Shown: positions 1-10,975 of the stretch, one piece after another | Layout: every line of letters starts with the position of its first letter | Numbering within the stretch: the first letter of the stretch is position 1 | Assembly: GCF_002939985.1 (NCBI RefSeq) | Contig: NZ_MDFM01000015.1 | Location: forward strand, 62,001 to 126,000 | DNA length: 64,000 bases | Direction: 5' to 3' | DNA from: Xanthomonas hortorum pv. cynarae | GTDB lineage: Bacteria; Pseudomonadota; Gammaproteobacteria; Xanthomonadales; Xanthomonadaceae | Made by a program: the position numbers and the translations under genes | Notes under the pieces: model-generated | What the model saw: only the letters and a program-made list of their open reading frames with translations | What the model was told of the DNA's origin: nothing | Databases searched by the model: none

Positions 1-1682
1 GGGCACCGGATGCCAAGGGCGTGGATGTGGTCTTCGATGACGGCGTGCGTCGCGCGCTGCACGCCGGGCAGGATGGTTTTTTCACTGCGCTGATCGACTG
101 CGCGGCAGATGCGCGCTATCGCTACAGCATCGATGGCGGCGAACCGGTGCCGGACCCGGCCTCGCGCTGGCAGCCTGAGGGCGTGCATGGCCCCAGCGCC
201 GTGCAGCCCAGCGATGGCTACGCCTGGCAGAACACCCAATGGCAGGGACGGCCGTGGGACGAGGCGGTGATCTACGAACTGCATGTCGGCACCTGCGGTG
301 GCTATGCCGGTGTGCAGGCGCAATTGCCGCAGCTGGCGGCAATGGGCATCACCGCGATCGAGCTGATGCCGCTGAGCGCGTTTCCGGGTGCGCATAACTG
401 GGGCTACGACGGCGTGCTGCCGTATGCACCGGTGGAAGCCTATGGCACGCCGGACGAATTGAAGGCATTGATCGACGCCGCGCACGGGCATGGCCTGATG
501 GTGTTGCTGGATGTGGTCTACAACCACTTCGGCCCGGACGGCAATTATCTGCACAGCTACGCTGCCCCGTTCTTCAGCGAAGACAAGCCAACCCCGTGGG
601 GTGCGGCGATCGACTTCCGCAAGCCGCAGGTGCAGCGTTACTTTCTCGACAACGCGCTGATGTGGTTGCACGAGTACGGCTTCGACGGTCTGCGTCTGGA
701 TGCGGTGCACGCGATCACCCCGAACGCCTTTCTGGATACCTTGCGGCAGACCGTGCAGGCCAGTCTGCCGGCCGGCCGGCATGTGCATCTGGTGCTGGAA
801 AACGAATTCAACCAGGCCTCGCAGTTGCAACGCGGTTACACCGCGCAGTGGGACGACGACTTCCACAATGCGTTGCACGTATTGCTGACCGGCGAGGAAG
901 AAGGCTATTACGCGGCGTTCGCCGATCAACCCACCCAGCATCTGGCGCGCGTGCTTGGCGAAGGCTTCGCCTATCAAGGCCAGCCGGATCCGCGTGGACA
1001 TGTGCGCGGCGAGCCCAGTGGTGATCTGCCGCCGCACAAGTTTTTGATTTTTGCGCAGAACCACGACCAGATCGGTAACCGTGCGCGTGGCGAGCGTTTG
1101 AGCGTGCTGGTGTCGCAACAACGCCTGTGCGCCGCACTGGCGTTGACCGCGCTGACGCCGATGATTCCGCTGTTTTTCATGGGCGAACCGTGGGGCGCCA
1201 CGCAGCCGTTCCTGTTCTTCACCGATTTCGGCCCGCCGCTGGACGATGCGGTGCGCGAAGGCCGTCGTCGCGAGTTTGCCCACTTCGCCGCATTCGCCGA
1301 CGAAGCGCAGCGCGCCACCATTCCCGACCCGAACAGCTACGCCACCTTCGCCGCTTCGCGGTCGCCGATCGAAGACGCTGCGCAAGGCGAGGGCGCGCAA
1401 TGGACAGCTTGGTTCACCGCCTTGCTGGGCGTGCGCCGCCAATGGTTGGTGCCAGGTCTTGCGCAAGCGCGCGCCGTGGGCGCCAGTGTGCTGGCCGAAG
1501 GCGCGGTGACTGCCAGCTGGGAGTTGCCGGGTGGGGTGTGGCATATCGCCTTCAACGTCGGCAGCGCTGCAGTGCCGATGCCGCCACTGCGCGGACGTGT
1601 GGCGCATGCTGAAAACGTCGCTGCCGACGCGCAGGAATTGCCGGTCGATGGCTTCATCGCCTGGCATGAGGAGCGCGCATGA
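1..1682 (+). CDS. treZ: Malto-oligosyltrehalose trehalohydrolase (5' end outside window)
   Basis: GH13 enzyme that cleaves the terminal maltooligosyl-trehalose bond and releases trehalose, the second step of the TreY/TreZ route from glycogen-type glucans. The reading frame is open from base 3, so the N-terminus is missing; the GTG at 21 is an internal codon, not a convincing start. Visible motifs are the VIYELHVGTCG strand, the GYDGVLPYAP segment, the GH13 region II motif GFDGLRLDAVHAI with the nucleophile Asp, the region III acid in LVLENEFN, and the region IV segment FAQNHDQIGNRARG. The stop overlaps the malQ start by 4 nt (ATGA), so translation is probably coupled. Cytoplasmic. Confidence 0.93.
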   Translation, partial: APDAKGVDVVFDDGVRRALHAGQDGFFTALIDCAADARYRYSIDGGEPVPDPASRWQPEGVHGPSAVQPSDGYAWQNTQWQGRPWDEAVIYELHVGTCGGYAGVQAQLPQLAAMGITAIELMPLSAFPGAHNWGYDGVLPYAPVEAYGTPDELKALIDAAHGHGLMVLLDVVYNHFGPDGNYLHSYAAPFFSEDKPTPWGAAIDFRKPQVQRYFLDNALMWLHEYGFDGLRLDAVHAITPNAFLDTLRQTVQASLPAGRHVHLVLENEFNQASQLQRGYTAQWDDDFHNALHVLLTGEEEGYYAAFADQPTQHLARVLGEGFAYQGQPDPRGHVRGEPSGDLPPHKFLIFAQNHDQIGNRARGERLSVLVSQQRLCAALALTALTPMIPLFFMGEPWGATQPFLFFTDFGPPLDDAVREGRRREFAHFAAFADEAQRATIPDPNSYATFAASRSPIEDAAQGEGAQWTAWFTALLGVRRQWLVPGLAQARAVGASVLAEGAVTASWELPGGVWHIAFNVGSAAVPMPPLRGRVAHAENVAADAQELPVDGFIAWHEERA

Positions 1683-3628
1683 GTACGCGCGATCTGAGCA
1701 GGGCGGATCTGCACACGCTGGCCGCAGCGGCCGGGGTGATGGTGGATTGGGTGGATGCCAGCGACCAGCCGCGGCAGGTGTCCGAACAGTCGCTGCATGC
1801 GGTGCTCACTGCGCTGGAACTGCCTGCCGCCACCGCCACGCAACGCGAAGACAGCCTGCGTCGCTGCAAGGCGCAGGCAATCGAGCCGGCACCGCTGTTG
1901 ACCGTACAGGTGGCCGCGCTATTGCCCGTGTCGGTTGCCCCTAATGCCAGCGGCCGTTGGGTGGACGACAGCGGCGCCAGCGAGCAAGCGCGTGCGGATG
2001 CGCAAGGACAGGTGCGCGCACCGCAGCGTTTCGGTTACTGGACGCTGCAAATTGGCGCGCTGACCCAGCGGGTCGCAGTGGCGCCGCAACGCTGCTTCAG
2101 CGTGGCCGATGCGTGCGGATTGCCGGCACCGCGTGCCTGGGGCATGGCGCTGCAGGTGTATTCGGCGCGCAGCATCGACGATGGTGGTATTGGTGACGCG
2201 TCCGGCACGGTGGAGTGGGTGCGGCATGCCGCGCTGGCTGGTGCCGATGCATTGGCCCTGAGCCCGGTGCATGCCTCGCGCCCGGTCACCAGCGGCTACA
2301 GCCCGTATTCGCCCAGCGACCGGCGCTTTCTGGATCCGTTGCATGCCGCGCCGGTGCGCGTGCTCGGCGAACTGGCACTGGATGCGATCAACGAAGTGCC
2401 TGGGCTGCGCGAGCGTTTCGATACGCTGCATCACAGTGCATTGATCGACTGGCCGGCGTCTGCGCAGGCCAAGTGGCAATTGCTGCGCCATCTGTACACG
2501 CGCGTCGCAGCAGATCACGCCGACCTGGTCGCGTTTCGTAGCGAGGGCGGCGCTGCGTTGGAGGGCTTTGCACGCTTTGCCGCGCAGGATTTCGGCGACG
2601 GCGATCCGCAGTTGCATGTATTCACGCAATGGCTGGCAGCACGCAGTTGGTCGGATGCACAGCGCGAGGCGCACGAGCGTGGCATGAAGATCGGCTTGAT
2701 CGCCGATCTGGCCGTGGGCTTCGACCCGAATGGCGCCGAAGCTGCGGCTGCCGCAGACACCGTGTTGCGTGGCCTGGTGTTGGGTGCACCGCCGGATGCC
2801 TTCAATGCCGATGGTCAGCATTGGCGCATCGGCGCGTATTCGCCCACTGCATTGCGACGCAGCGGCTACGCGCCGTATATCGCGCTGCTGCGCGCGGTAT
2901 TGCGCGACCGTGGTGGCATCCGCATCGATCATATTCTTGGCCTGCTGCGGCTGTGGGTGGTGCCCGAAGGTGCCAGCTCCAATGAGGGCGCGTATCTGGC
3001 CTATCCGCTGCACGATCTGCTCAATCTGCTCGCGCTGGAATCGTGGCGGCATCGCGCCATCGTGATCGGCGAAGACCTGGGTGTGGTGCCGCCCGGCATC
3101 CGCGAAGAACTGTCGCGGCGTGGCGTGATGGGCATCGATGTGTTGATGTTCACCCGCGACGACAACGGCGCCTTTGTGTCGCCGGCGTTGTGGCGGCCGG
3201 ATGCGGTGGCCACCACCACCACGCACGATCTGCCCACGCTGACCGGCTGGCGCGAAGGCCGCGATATCGATTGGCGACGCAAGCTGGAACTGATCAAGCC
3301 CGCGCAGGCGAGCGACGATGCCATCGCGCGCAGCAAGGATCTTGCACGTCTGGATGCGGCGGTCGAACACGCCGGCCTCAGCGCCGCGCACGACCCGCTG
3401 CTGGGCGCGCTGCGCTTCACCGCCACCAGCGTCTCGCCACTGGCCTTGTTGCCGGTGGAAGACGCGCTGGCGCTGGAAGAACAACCCAATCTGCCGGGCA
3501 CCGTCGAGGTCCATCCCAATTGGCGCCGACGCTTGCCCGATCCCTTGCCGCATGCGCGCCTGAGTACGGCGCTGCAGGGCTTCGCCGAGGCGCGTCGCGT
3601 CGCGGCCGTTTCGGAACCGCATCCATGA
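1679..3628 (+). CDS. malQ: 4-alpha-glucanotransferase (amylomaltase)
   Basis: GH77 disproportionating enzyme of 649 aa that transfers maltooligosyl units between alpha-1,4-glucans; here it probably remodels chains for TreY/TreZ or recycles short maltodextrins. Family motifs are AYSPTALRRSGYAPYIALLR, RIDHILGLLRLWVVPEG with the catalytic Asp, VIGEDLGVVPPGIREEL with the acid/base Glu, and TTTHDLPTLTGW. Its N-terminal part (about residues 1-140) is the variable extension seen in proteobacterial MalQ. It overlaps treZ by 4 nt upstream and treY by 4 nt downstream, so the three genes form one tightly coupled operon. Confidence 0.93.
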   Translation: MSTRDLSRADLHTLAAAAGVMVDWVDASDQPRQVSEQSLHAVLTALELPAATATQREDSLRRCKAQAIEPAPLLTVQVAALLPVSVAPNASGRWVDDSGASEQARADAQGQVRAPQRFGYWTLQIGALTQRVAVAPQRCFSVADACGLPAPRAWGMALQVYSARSIDDGGIGDASGTVEWVRHAALAGADALALSPVHASRPVTSGYSPYSPSDRRFLDPLHAAPVRVLGELALDAINEVPGLRERFDTLHHSALIDWPASAQAKWQLLRHLYTRVAADHADLVAFRSEGGAALEGFARFAAQDFGDGDPQLHVFTQWLAARSWSDAQREAHERGMKIGLIADLAVGFDPNGAEAAAAADTVLRGLVLGAPPDAFNADGQHWRIGAYSPTALRRSGYAPYIALLRAVLRDRGGIRIDHILGLLRLWVVPEGASSNEGAYLAYPLHDLLNLLALESWRHRAIVIGEDLGVVPPGIREELSRRGVMGIDVLMFTRDDNGAFVSPALWRPDAVATTTTHDLPTLTGWREGRDIDWRRKLELIKPAQASDDAIARSKDLARLDAAVEHAGLSAAHDPLLGALRFTATSVSPLALLPVEDALALEEQPNLPGTVEVHPNWRRRLPDPLPHARLSTALQGFAEARRVAAVSEPHP

Positions 3629-6228
3629 TCGACCTTCGCGCCACCGCCCGCCTGCAGCTGCATGTCGGCTTCACCCTGCACGATGCGCTCGCGCAGGTGC
3701 CGTATTACGCCGGCCTCGGTATCAGCCATTTGTACCTGTCGCCGATCGGCACTGCGGTACCCGGCTCCACGCACGGTTACGACAATATCGACCCGACCGT
3801 GGTCAATCCCGAACTCGGTGGCGAAGCCGCGTTGATCGCCTTGTCGCAGGCCGCGCGCGAACACGGCATGGGATTGATTGCCGATATCGTGCCCAACCAC
3901 ATGGCCACGCACGCGCATAACGCGTGGTGGTGGGATGTGCTGCGTAACGGCCGCAGCGCCAAACATGCCGACTGGTTCGACATCGATTGGCGCGCCCCGG
4001 GGCGCGACGGTAAGTTGTGGCTGGCGGTACTGGATCGCCCGTATGCCACCGCACTGGCCGAAGGCCTGATCACGCTGGTGGTCGAGGATGACGGCAGTGC
4101 GGCGCTGGCGCATCACGACCAGCGTTACCCGATCCGTCCGCAGACGCTGGAGGTGCCGGAAAAGGCTGCACGTGCGCAATGGCTGCGCGACTACAACGAC
4201 GGCGCCAAACGCGGCGATGGCCGCCTGCACAAGCTGATCGAACGCCAGCCATATCGCTTGAACTGGTGGCGCGTGGGCAACGACATGCTCAATTACCGCC
4301 GCTTCTTCGATATCACCTCGTTGGTCGCATTGCGGGTGGAACTGCCGGCGGTGTTCGACGCGGTGCATGCGCTGCCGCTGCGGCTGGTGGCCGAGGGCCA
4401 TCTGGATGGCTTGCGCATCGATCACGTGGACGGCCTCACCGACCCCACCGGTTATGTGCGCAAGCTGCGCAGCCGGCTGGATGCGGCTGGCCGCCAGCGC
4501 GGACTCAAGCCCGGCACGTTGGCGCTTTATCTGGAAAAGATCCTCGCGCCCGGCGAAGCCTTGCCGGCCGACTGGCCCTGCGATGGCACTACCGGTTACG
4601 ACTTCATGGACCAGGTGGGCGGCGTGCTGCATGACGCGGCCGGTTTCAAGCCATTGGCGCGTGCCTGGCAAAAGGTGAGCGGACGTAGTGGCGATTTCGC
4701 CCAGGAAGAACGCGCCGCACGCGACGAGATCCTGCGTGGCCCGCTGCAGACCGAATTCAATCGCGCCGTGGGTGCGTTGTCGGCATTGGCACGGCTGGAT
4801 CCGCCAACGCGCGAGTTCAGCCCGCAGATGCTGGCGCGCGGCCTGTGCGTGTTGCTGCGCTGGTTCCCGGTGTACCGCACCTACGCCGGTGCCAAGGGCG
4901 TGACCGGCAGCGAAGCCGAGCGTCTGCGCGCCACCGCCACGCGCGCGCGCGAGGGCATGCCAGAATCGATCGTTGCGGCCGTCGATGCGATCGAGCGCTG
5001 GTTGCTCGACGATGCCGGCGCCGACCGTGCGCAGATCGCCCTGCGGCGCATCCTGCGTCGTCGCGTTGAGCAGTTGTCCGCACCGCTCAATGCCAAGTCG
5101 GTTGAAGACACCGCGTTCTATCGGCACGGCGTGCTGCTGTCGCGCAACGAGGTCGGCAGCCATCCGACCCACTTCGCCAATGAAGCGGCCGAGTTCCATG
5201 CGCAGAATCTCGAGCGCGCCAAGCATTTCCCACGCGCGCTGCTTGCCACCGCCACGCACGATCACAAGCGCGGCGAAGACCTGCGCATGCGGCTGGCGGT
5301 GCTGTCCGAGCAACCGCGCTGGTGGATCGAGCAGAGCACTCAGTTCGATACCTTGACCGAGGCACTGGAATCGCCCGCCTTGGCCGGTGGCGACCAGCAG
5401 ATGCTGTGGCAGACCCTGGTGGCCGCCTGGCCGATCGGCCTGGGCGCCGATCAGACCGAGCCGCTGGCCGCGTACGCCGAGCGCATCGCGCAATGGCTGC
5501 TCAAGGCAGTGCGCGAAGCCAAGTTGCACACCAGTTGGACCGATGGCTCGCCGGCCTACGAACAGGCCGTGCAAGCCACCGTGGAGCAGGTGTTGTGCAG
5601 CCGCGCCGGGCTGCCGCTGCGGCGCGCGCTGCTGCGTGCCAGCAACCACATCGCCGCCGCCGGCGCGCGCAATGCGCTGGTGCAAACCACGTTGCGCCTG
5701 ACCGTGCCCGGCGTGCCCGATCTGTATCAGGGCACCGAAGGCTGGGATCTGTCGCTGGTGGATCCGGACAACCGCCGCCCGGTCGATTATGCGCAGCGCC
5801 AGCAATGGCTGGCGCAGGCGCGCGACTGGAACACGCTGCTGCGCAGCTGGCGCGATGGCGCGGTCAAGGCGCGCCTCACCGCGCTGCTGTTGCAGCTGCG
5901 TGCCGAACATCCGGCGTTGTTCGCGCAGGGCGACTATCAGCCGCTCAACGTTGCGGTCAGTGGCGATGTGCAGGTGCTGGCGTTCCGTCGTCAGCACCGC
6001 GGCCAGTCGCTGGTGGTGGCGGTCACGCGGCTAGGCGCCGGTGACGAGACCGAGGGCGATCTGCCGTTGCTGGTGCCGCCGGCACGTTGGGGTCAGGCGG
6101 CGTTGGCATTGCCGCAAGGCACATACCGTAATGTGCTCGATGGCAGCACGTTGCAGCCGCAGCAAGGCCGCCTGGCGCTATCCACGCTGTTTGCACGCGC
6201 GCCGGTGGCAGTGTTGACGACCCCCTAA
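3625..6228 (+). CDS. treY: Malto-oligosyltrehalose synthase
   Basis: Intramolecular transglucosylase (GH13) that turns the reducing end of maltodextrins into an alpha,alpha-1,1 linkage; TreZ then releases trehalose. The frame is open far upstream inside malQ, but ATG 3625 is chosen because it forms the ATGA overlap with the malQ stop and the product then begins with the family's typical N-terminus (ATARLQLHVGFTLHDA, then YYAGLGISHLYLSPI). Product is 867 aa. Motifs: GLIADIVPNHMA, the nucleophile region GLRIDHVDGLTDP, the acid/base region LYLEKILAPGEALP, and the TATHDHKRGEDLRMR signature. Confidence 0.94.
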   Translation: MIDLRATARLQLHVGFTLHDALAQVPYYAGLGISHLYLSPIGTAVPGSTHGYDNIDPTVVNPELGGEAALIALSQAAREHGMGLIADIVPNHMATHAHNAWWWDVLRNGRSAKHADWFDIDWRAPGRDGKLWLAVLDRPYATALAEGLITLVVEDDGSAALAHHDQRYPIRPQTLEVPEKAARAQWLRDYNDGAKRGDGRLHKLIERQPYRLNWWRVGNDMLNYRRFFDITSLVALRVELPAVFDAVHALPLRLVAEGHLDGLRIDHVDGLTDPTGYVRKLRSRLDAAGRQRGLKPGTLALYLEKILAPGEALPADWPCDGTTGYDFMDQVGGVLHDAAGFKPLARAWQKVSGRSGDFAQEERAARDEILRGPLQTEFNRAVGALSALARLDPPTREFSPQMLARGLCVLLRWFPVYRTYAGAKGVTGSEAERLRATATRAREGMPESIVAAVDAIERWLLDDAGADRAQIALRRILRRRVEQLSAPLNAKSVEDTAFYRHGVLLSRNEVGSHPTHFANEAAEFHAQNLERAKHFPRALLATATHDHKRGEDLRMRLAVLSEQPRWWIEQSTQFDTLTEALESPALAGGDQQMLWQTLVAAWPIGLGADQTEPLAAYAERIAQWLLKAVREAKLHTSWTDGSPAYEQAVQATVEQVLCSRAGLPLRRALLRASNHIAAAGARNALVQTTLRLTVPGVPDLYQGTEGWDLSLVDPDNRRPVDYAQRQQWLAQARDWNTLLRSWRDGAVKARLTALLLQLRAEHPALFAQGDYQPLNVAVSGDVQVLAFRRQHRGQSLVVAVTRLGAGDETEGDLPLLVPPARWGQAALALPQGTYRNVLDGSTLQPQQGRLALSTLFARAPVAVLTTP

Positions 6229-6241
6229 GAGAACGTACGCA

Positions 6242-6415
6242 ATGAACGACACGCAACGGCAGGCGCGACTTCGCCAGTTGGCACAGGAGATCTGGGAGGC
6301 CGAAGGCCGCCCGGACGGGCATGCGGCCCGTCATTGGGCCATGGCCGAGCGCTTGGTGGACGCCGAAGAACGCGCCGCCGAACAGGCCAACCCGCCCGTC
6401 ACTGCACGTCAGTAA
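6242..6415 (+). CDS. DUF2934 family small protein
   Basis: A 57-aa ORF 13 nt after treY. The sequence has the DUF2934 pattern: a basic start, then LAQEIWEAEGRPDGHAARHW, then an AERLVDAEERAA helix. The role is unknown. Small DUF2934 proteins commonly lie inside glycogen/trehalose clusters, which suggests (inference) a link to glucan metabolism or stress. ATG 6242 follows treY closely enough for the same transcript; about 120 nt then separate it from glgX. Confidence 0.75.
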   Translation: MNDTQRQARLRQLAQEIWEAEGRPDGHAARHWAMAERLVDAEERAAEQANPPVTARQ

Positions 6416-6536
6416 CGGTGCCTCTGTCATCTTGCATGGTGCACCCTGCTGGCCGCGCCATGCAGGGTTGAACGTGCACCTGCACGCATTCGTATTCGCT
6501 CACTGGTTTTGAGTTCACCGTTTTCAGGAGTTACCG

Positions 6537-8699
<2,163 letters not shown>

Positions 8700-8715
8700 T
8701 GGCAGGAGCGCACTG

Positions 8716-9348
8716 ATGGACGTGTTGTTGGCAGGGGCGACCGGCCTGGTCGGCAAACACGTCTTGCAGCAGTTACTCACCGACACGCGCTGCACGGGCG
8801 TGGTTGCGATCACGCGCCGGCCGTTGACGCAGATCCATCCCAAACTGCGCAACCAGGTGATCGACTTTGATCGCCTGGACCGCTGGACCGCACCGCGCAT
8901 GGAAGCGGCCATCTGCGCCCTGGGCAGCACCATGAAACAGGCCGGCTCGCGCGAAGCGTTCTATCGCATCGATCACGACTACCCGATGGCACTGGCACGC
9001 GCGGCTTGCGCGCAGGGCACCTCGGTGTTCGTACTGAATTCGGCCGCCGGTGCCAATGCGCACTCGCGGATTTTCTACAACCGCGTCAAGGGCGAACTGG
9101 AATGCGATCTGCGCGCAGTCGGCTTCCCCTCGCTCACCTTCGTACGCCCCGGCCTGATCGGCGGCGAACGCGAAGAGCGGCGTACCGGCGAACATATCGG
9201 CAGCCTCGTACTGGGCGCGCTCGGCCCGCTGCTGCCACGCCGTTTCCGCATCAACCCGGCGGAACGGATCGCTGCGGCCATGGTGAGCGCCGCGCTGGCA
9301 CCTGCGCGCGGCGAGCACAGTGTCGAGGCGGCAGAGTTGGTTGGCTAA
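8716..9348 (+). CDS. NAD(P)H-binding oxidoreductase, HTATIP2/semialdehyde-dehydrogenase-like
   Basis: 210-aa Rossmann protein. The N-terminus VLLAGATGLVGKHVLQQLL is the nucleotide-binding GxxGxxG motif; AAICALGSTMKQAGS and the FVLNSAAGANAHSRIFYNRVKGE segment (Tyr-x-x-x-Lys-like Y-NRVK) match the atypical SDR group containing HTATIP2/TIP30 and YbjT-like proteins. Substrate unknown. ATG 8716 is preferred over the upstream in-frame start at 8668 because it gives the canonical start of the fold and has GGAG 8 nt upstream. It lies 16 nt after glgX and could be cotranscribed with it. Confidence 0.8.
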   Translation: MDVLLAGATGLVGKHVLQQLLTDTRCTGVVAITRRPLTQIHPKLRNQVIDFDRLDRWTAPRMEAAICALGSTMKQAGSREAFYRIDHDYPMALARAACAQGTSVFVLNSAAGANAHSRIFYNRVKGELECDLRAVGFPSLTFVRPGLIGGEREERRTGEHIGSLVLGALGPLLPRRFRINPAERIAAAMVSAALAPARGEHSVEAAELVG

Positions 9349-9397
9349 CGAGGCATCGTCGCCTCGTCACCAGGCAGCCGATGCTTGTGCGCTGCCT

Positions 9398-9468
9398 CGT
9401 AGGAGCGCGCTTGCGCGCGATAAGGCGTTACCGATAAAGCCTCATCGCGCGCAGGCACGCTCCTACGG
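9398..9468. repeat. REP-like palindrome, copy 1
   Basis: Begins CGTAGGAGCGCGCTTGCGCG and ends with the complementary arm GCACGCTCCTACG, with a spacer containing GTTACCGATAAAGCCTCATC. It is a xanthomonad intergenic REP-type hairpin. A near copy starts exactly 200 nt downstream. Confidence 0.8.
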
Positions 9469-9555
9469 ATGCAGGCGCAGCGGCATCTCCTCCAGCGCAG
9501 GCAACCGATTCATACCCCCAGCGACTTCCCAACATCCACCGCCAGCACTGGCCCG
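9398..9555. repeat. Tandem duplication, copy 1: REP plus decayed 3' end of the SDR gene
   Basis: This block matches 9598-9755 with a 200-nt period. Besides the REP it carries, on the minus strand, the codons for GPVLAVDVGKSLGV followed by TGA at 9510-9512, which mirror the real C-terminus GQVLAVDGGQSLGV of the SDR gene ending at 9709. The copy has diverged and has no open frame behind it. Confidence 0.75.
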
Positions 9556-9597
9556 TTGTCGCCAGGGCGTGGGATAGAGGATGAGTGCCCGTCGCTT

Positions 9598-9755
9598 CGT
9601 AGGAGCGCGCCTGAGCGCGAGAGGCGTTACCGATAAAGCCTCATCGCGCGCAGGCACGCTCCTGCAAATTCACGTGCAGCGGCATCTTATCCAACGCAGG
9701 CACCTCGCTCAAACCCCCAGCGACTGCCCACCATCCACCGCCAGCACTTGCCCGG
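9598..9755. repeat. Tandem duplication, copy 2: REP plus functional 3' end of the SDR gene
   Basis: Second copy of the 200-nt-period repeat. It starts CGTAGGAGCGCGCCTGAGCG, contains the shared spacer GTTACCGATAAAGCCTCATC, and runs into the coding 3' end of the minus-strand SDR gene, where similarity to copy 1 fades at about 9755. Confidence 0.75.
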
Positions 9756-10485
9756 TGATCCAGCGCGCTTGCGGAGAGGCGAGAAACAACGCCGCATCGG
9801 CGATGTGCTCCACCTGCCCGAATCCGCCGAATGGGATGCTGTCGCGGATGCGTGCATACAGTTCCGGTTCTTCATCGCGACGCCGTGCCCATAGCCCATC
9901 GGGAAATTCGATCGAGCCTGGCGCAATCGCGTTGACGCGGATGCGCTCGCGCGCCAGTTCTGCGGCCAGCGTGGTGGTGTAGTAATTGAGCGCAGCCTTG
10001 GCGGTGGAGTAGGCGATCGCACGCGGCGTGGGGCGCTGCGCGTTGATCGAGCTGATGTTGAGGATCACCGCCTCAGCGCTGTTGCGCAGGTGTGGCAGCG
10101 CGGCGCGATTGCAGCGCACTGCGGCCATCAGATCCACGTCCAGACCGGCTTGCCAACTTGCATCGTCGTTGCCATGCGCATAGCCGGAGGCGTTGTTGAT
10201 CACCACGTCCAGGCCATTCAATGCCTGCGCTGCAGCGTCCACATAGGCCTCGATTTGCGCAGCATCCGACAGGTCGCAGGCGAAGGTGTGTACCGGTGCG
10301 CCGTGCGGCGCCAACGCATGTGCGGCCTGTGCGAGGCCATCGGCATTGCGTGCGCACAGCGAGAGCTGCGCGCCGTTGCGCACGAACGCGTCGGCAATGG
10401 CCAGGCCGATGCCACGGCTACCGCCGGCGATCAGCACGCGTTGATCGCGCGGCGAGACTTGCGTGGCTGCTGCGGGAATGGACAT
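9709..10485 (-). CDS. SDR family oxidoreductase
   Basis: 258-aa classical short-chain dehydrogenase, probably NADP-dependent. Motifs are VLIAGGSRGIGLAIADAF (cofactor-binding GxxxGIG), the NNASG stretch, an active-site Ser in ILNISSINA, and catalytic YSTAKAAL (YxxxK); it ends with GQVLAVDGGQSLGV. Substrate unknown; 3-oxoacyl-ACP-reductase-like or gluconate-dehydrogenase-like roles are both possible. I chose ATG 10485; an in-frame start at 10512 would add nine residues. Its 3' end is duplicated just downstream in the REP-associated tandem repeat. Confidence 0.85.
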   Translation of the reverse strand: MSIPAAATQVSPRDQRVLIAGGSRGIGLAIADAFVRNGAQLSLCARNADGLAQAAHALAPHGAPVHTFACDLSDAAQIEAYVDAAAQALNGLDVVINNASGYAHGNDDASWQAGLDVDLMAAVRCNRAALPHLRNSAEAVILNISSINAQRPTPRAIAYSTAKAALNYYTTTLAAELARERIRVNAIAPGSIEFPDGLWARRRDEEPELYARIRDSIPFGGFGQVEHIADAALFLASPQARWITGQVLAVDGGQSLGV

Positions 10486-10975
10486 GGAGTGCACTCGATC
10501 GGAAACAGGCATTATCGAGCAGTTTGGTCATGACGCAGTGTTCGGCGCCATTGCGGTGTTGGACGTACCATCGCAGCTGCACCCAAAATCCAAAAGCGGC
10601 TAACAAAATTACTGCGTTCACCGCCAGACGCGCGCGGCCGGTGCTCAGAATCGGCATGTGCCACTCGTACACTCCGGTTCTGAGCGCGCTGTCTGCATGC
10701 CCCCGGCAACTGCTCGCTACATTTTGTTAGCCACTCTCAATTGCGGTGCGCAGCGCTGCGCTGCGAGCCACGTGGGGAGCCATGCGCCGGCACCTACCTG
10801 CGGTCGCGTGCGCTGTCATCTGCGTGCAATACGGTGCGCGCGCACCCTGCGACGCAAGCCTCATCACCAACCATGATCAGCTCATGCGTTTTCGCTTGCT
10901 CGCCGCTAACCATTTGTTTACACGTTCGCGCCGCGCTACGGGCACAACGTGCGGGTCATTCAGTGGGAGTTGCAC
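10486..10975. other. Non-coding gap with a large imperfect palindrome
   Basis: No ORF here has a recognisable family or good start signals. The notable content is the 135-bp inverted-repeat structure at 10598-10732. The rest probably holds divergent promoters for the flanking SDR and FAD-protein genes. Confidence 0.5.
10598..10732. repeat. 135-bp imperfect palindrome with 12-bp perfect termini
   Basis: GGCTAACAAAAT at 10598-10609 is exactly inverted at 10721-10732 (ATTTTGTTAGCC). Inner arms also match: CAGACGCGCGC on the left against CAGACAGCGCGC in the inverted right arm, and GCTCAGAATCGG against GCTCAGAACCGG. The layout could be a MITE, two inverted copies of a short repeat, or an integron attC-like site. 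The terminal heptamer GTTAGCC departs from the attC core consensus GTTRRRY. Confidence 0.6.

Noticed and set aside
3001-5997. 998-codon minus-strand frame across malQ/treY
   Set aside because: Mirror frame of high-GC coding DNA; no motifs, while treY on the plus strand has all family motifs.
10418-10672. 84-codon minus-strand frame with a hydrophobic stretch before the SDR gene
   Set aside because: It runs through the 135-bp palindrome and the SDR start; the hydrophobic run follows from the repeat sequence.
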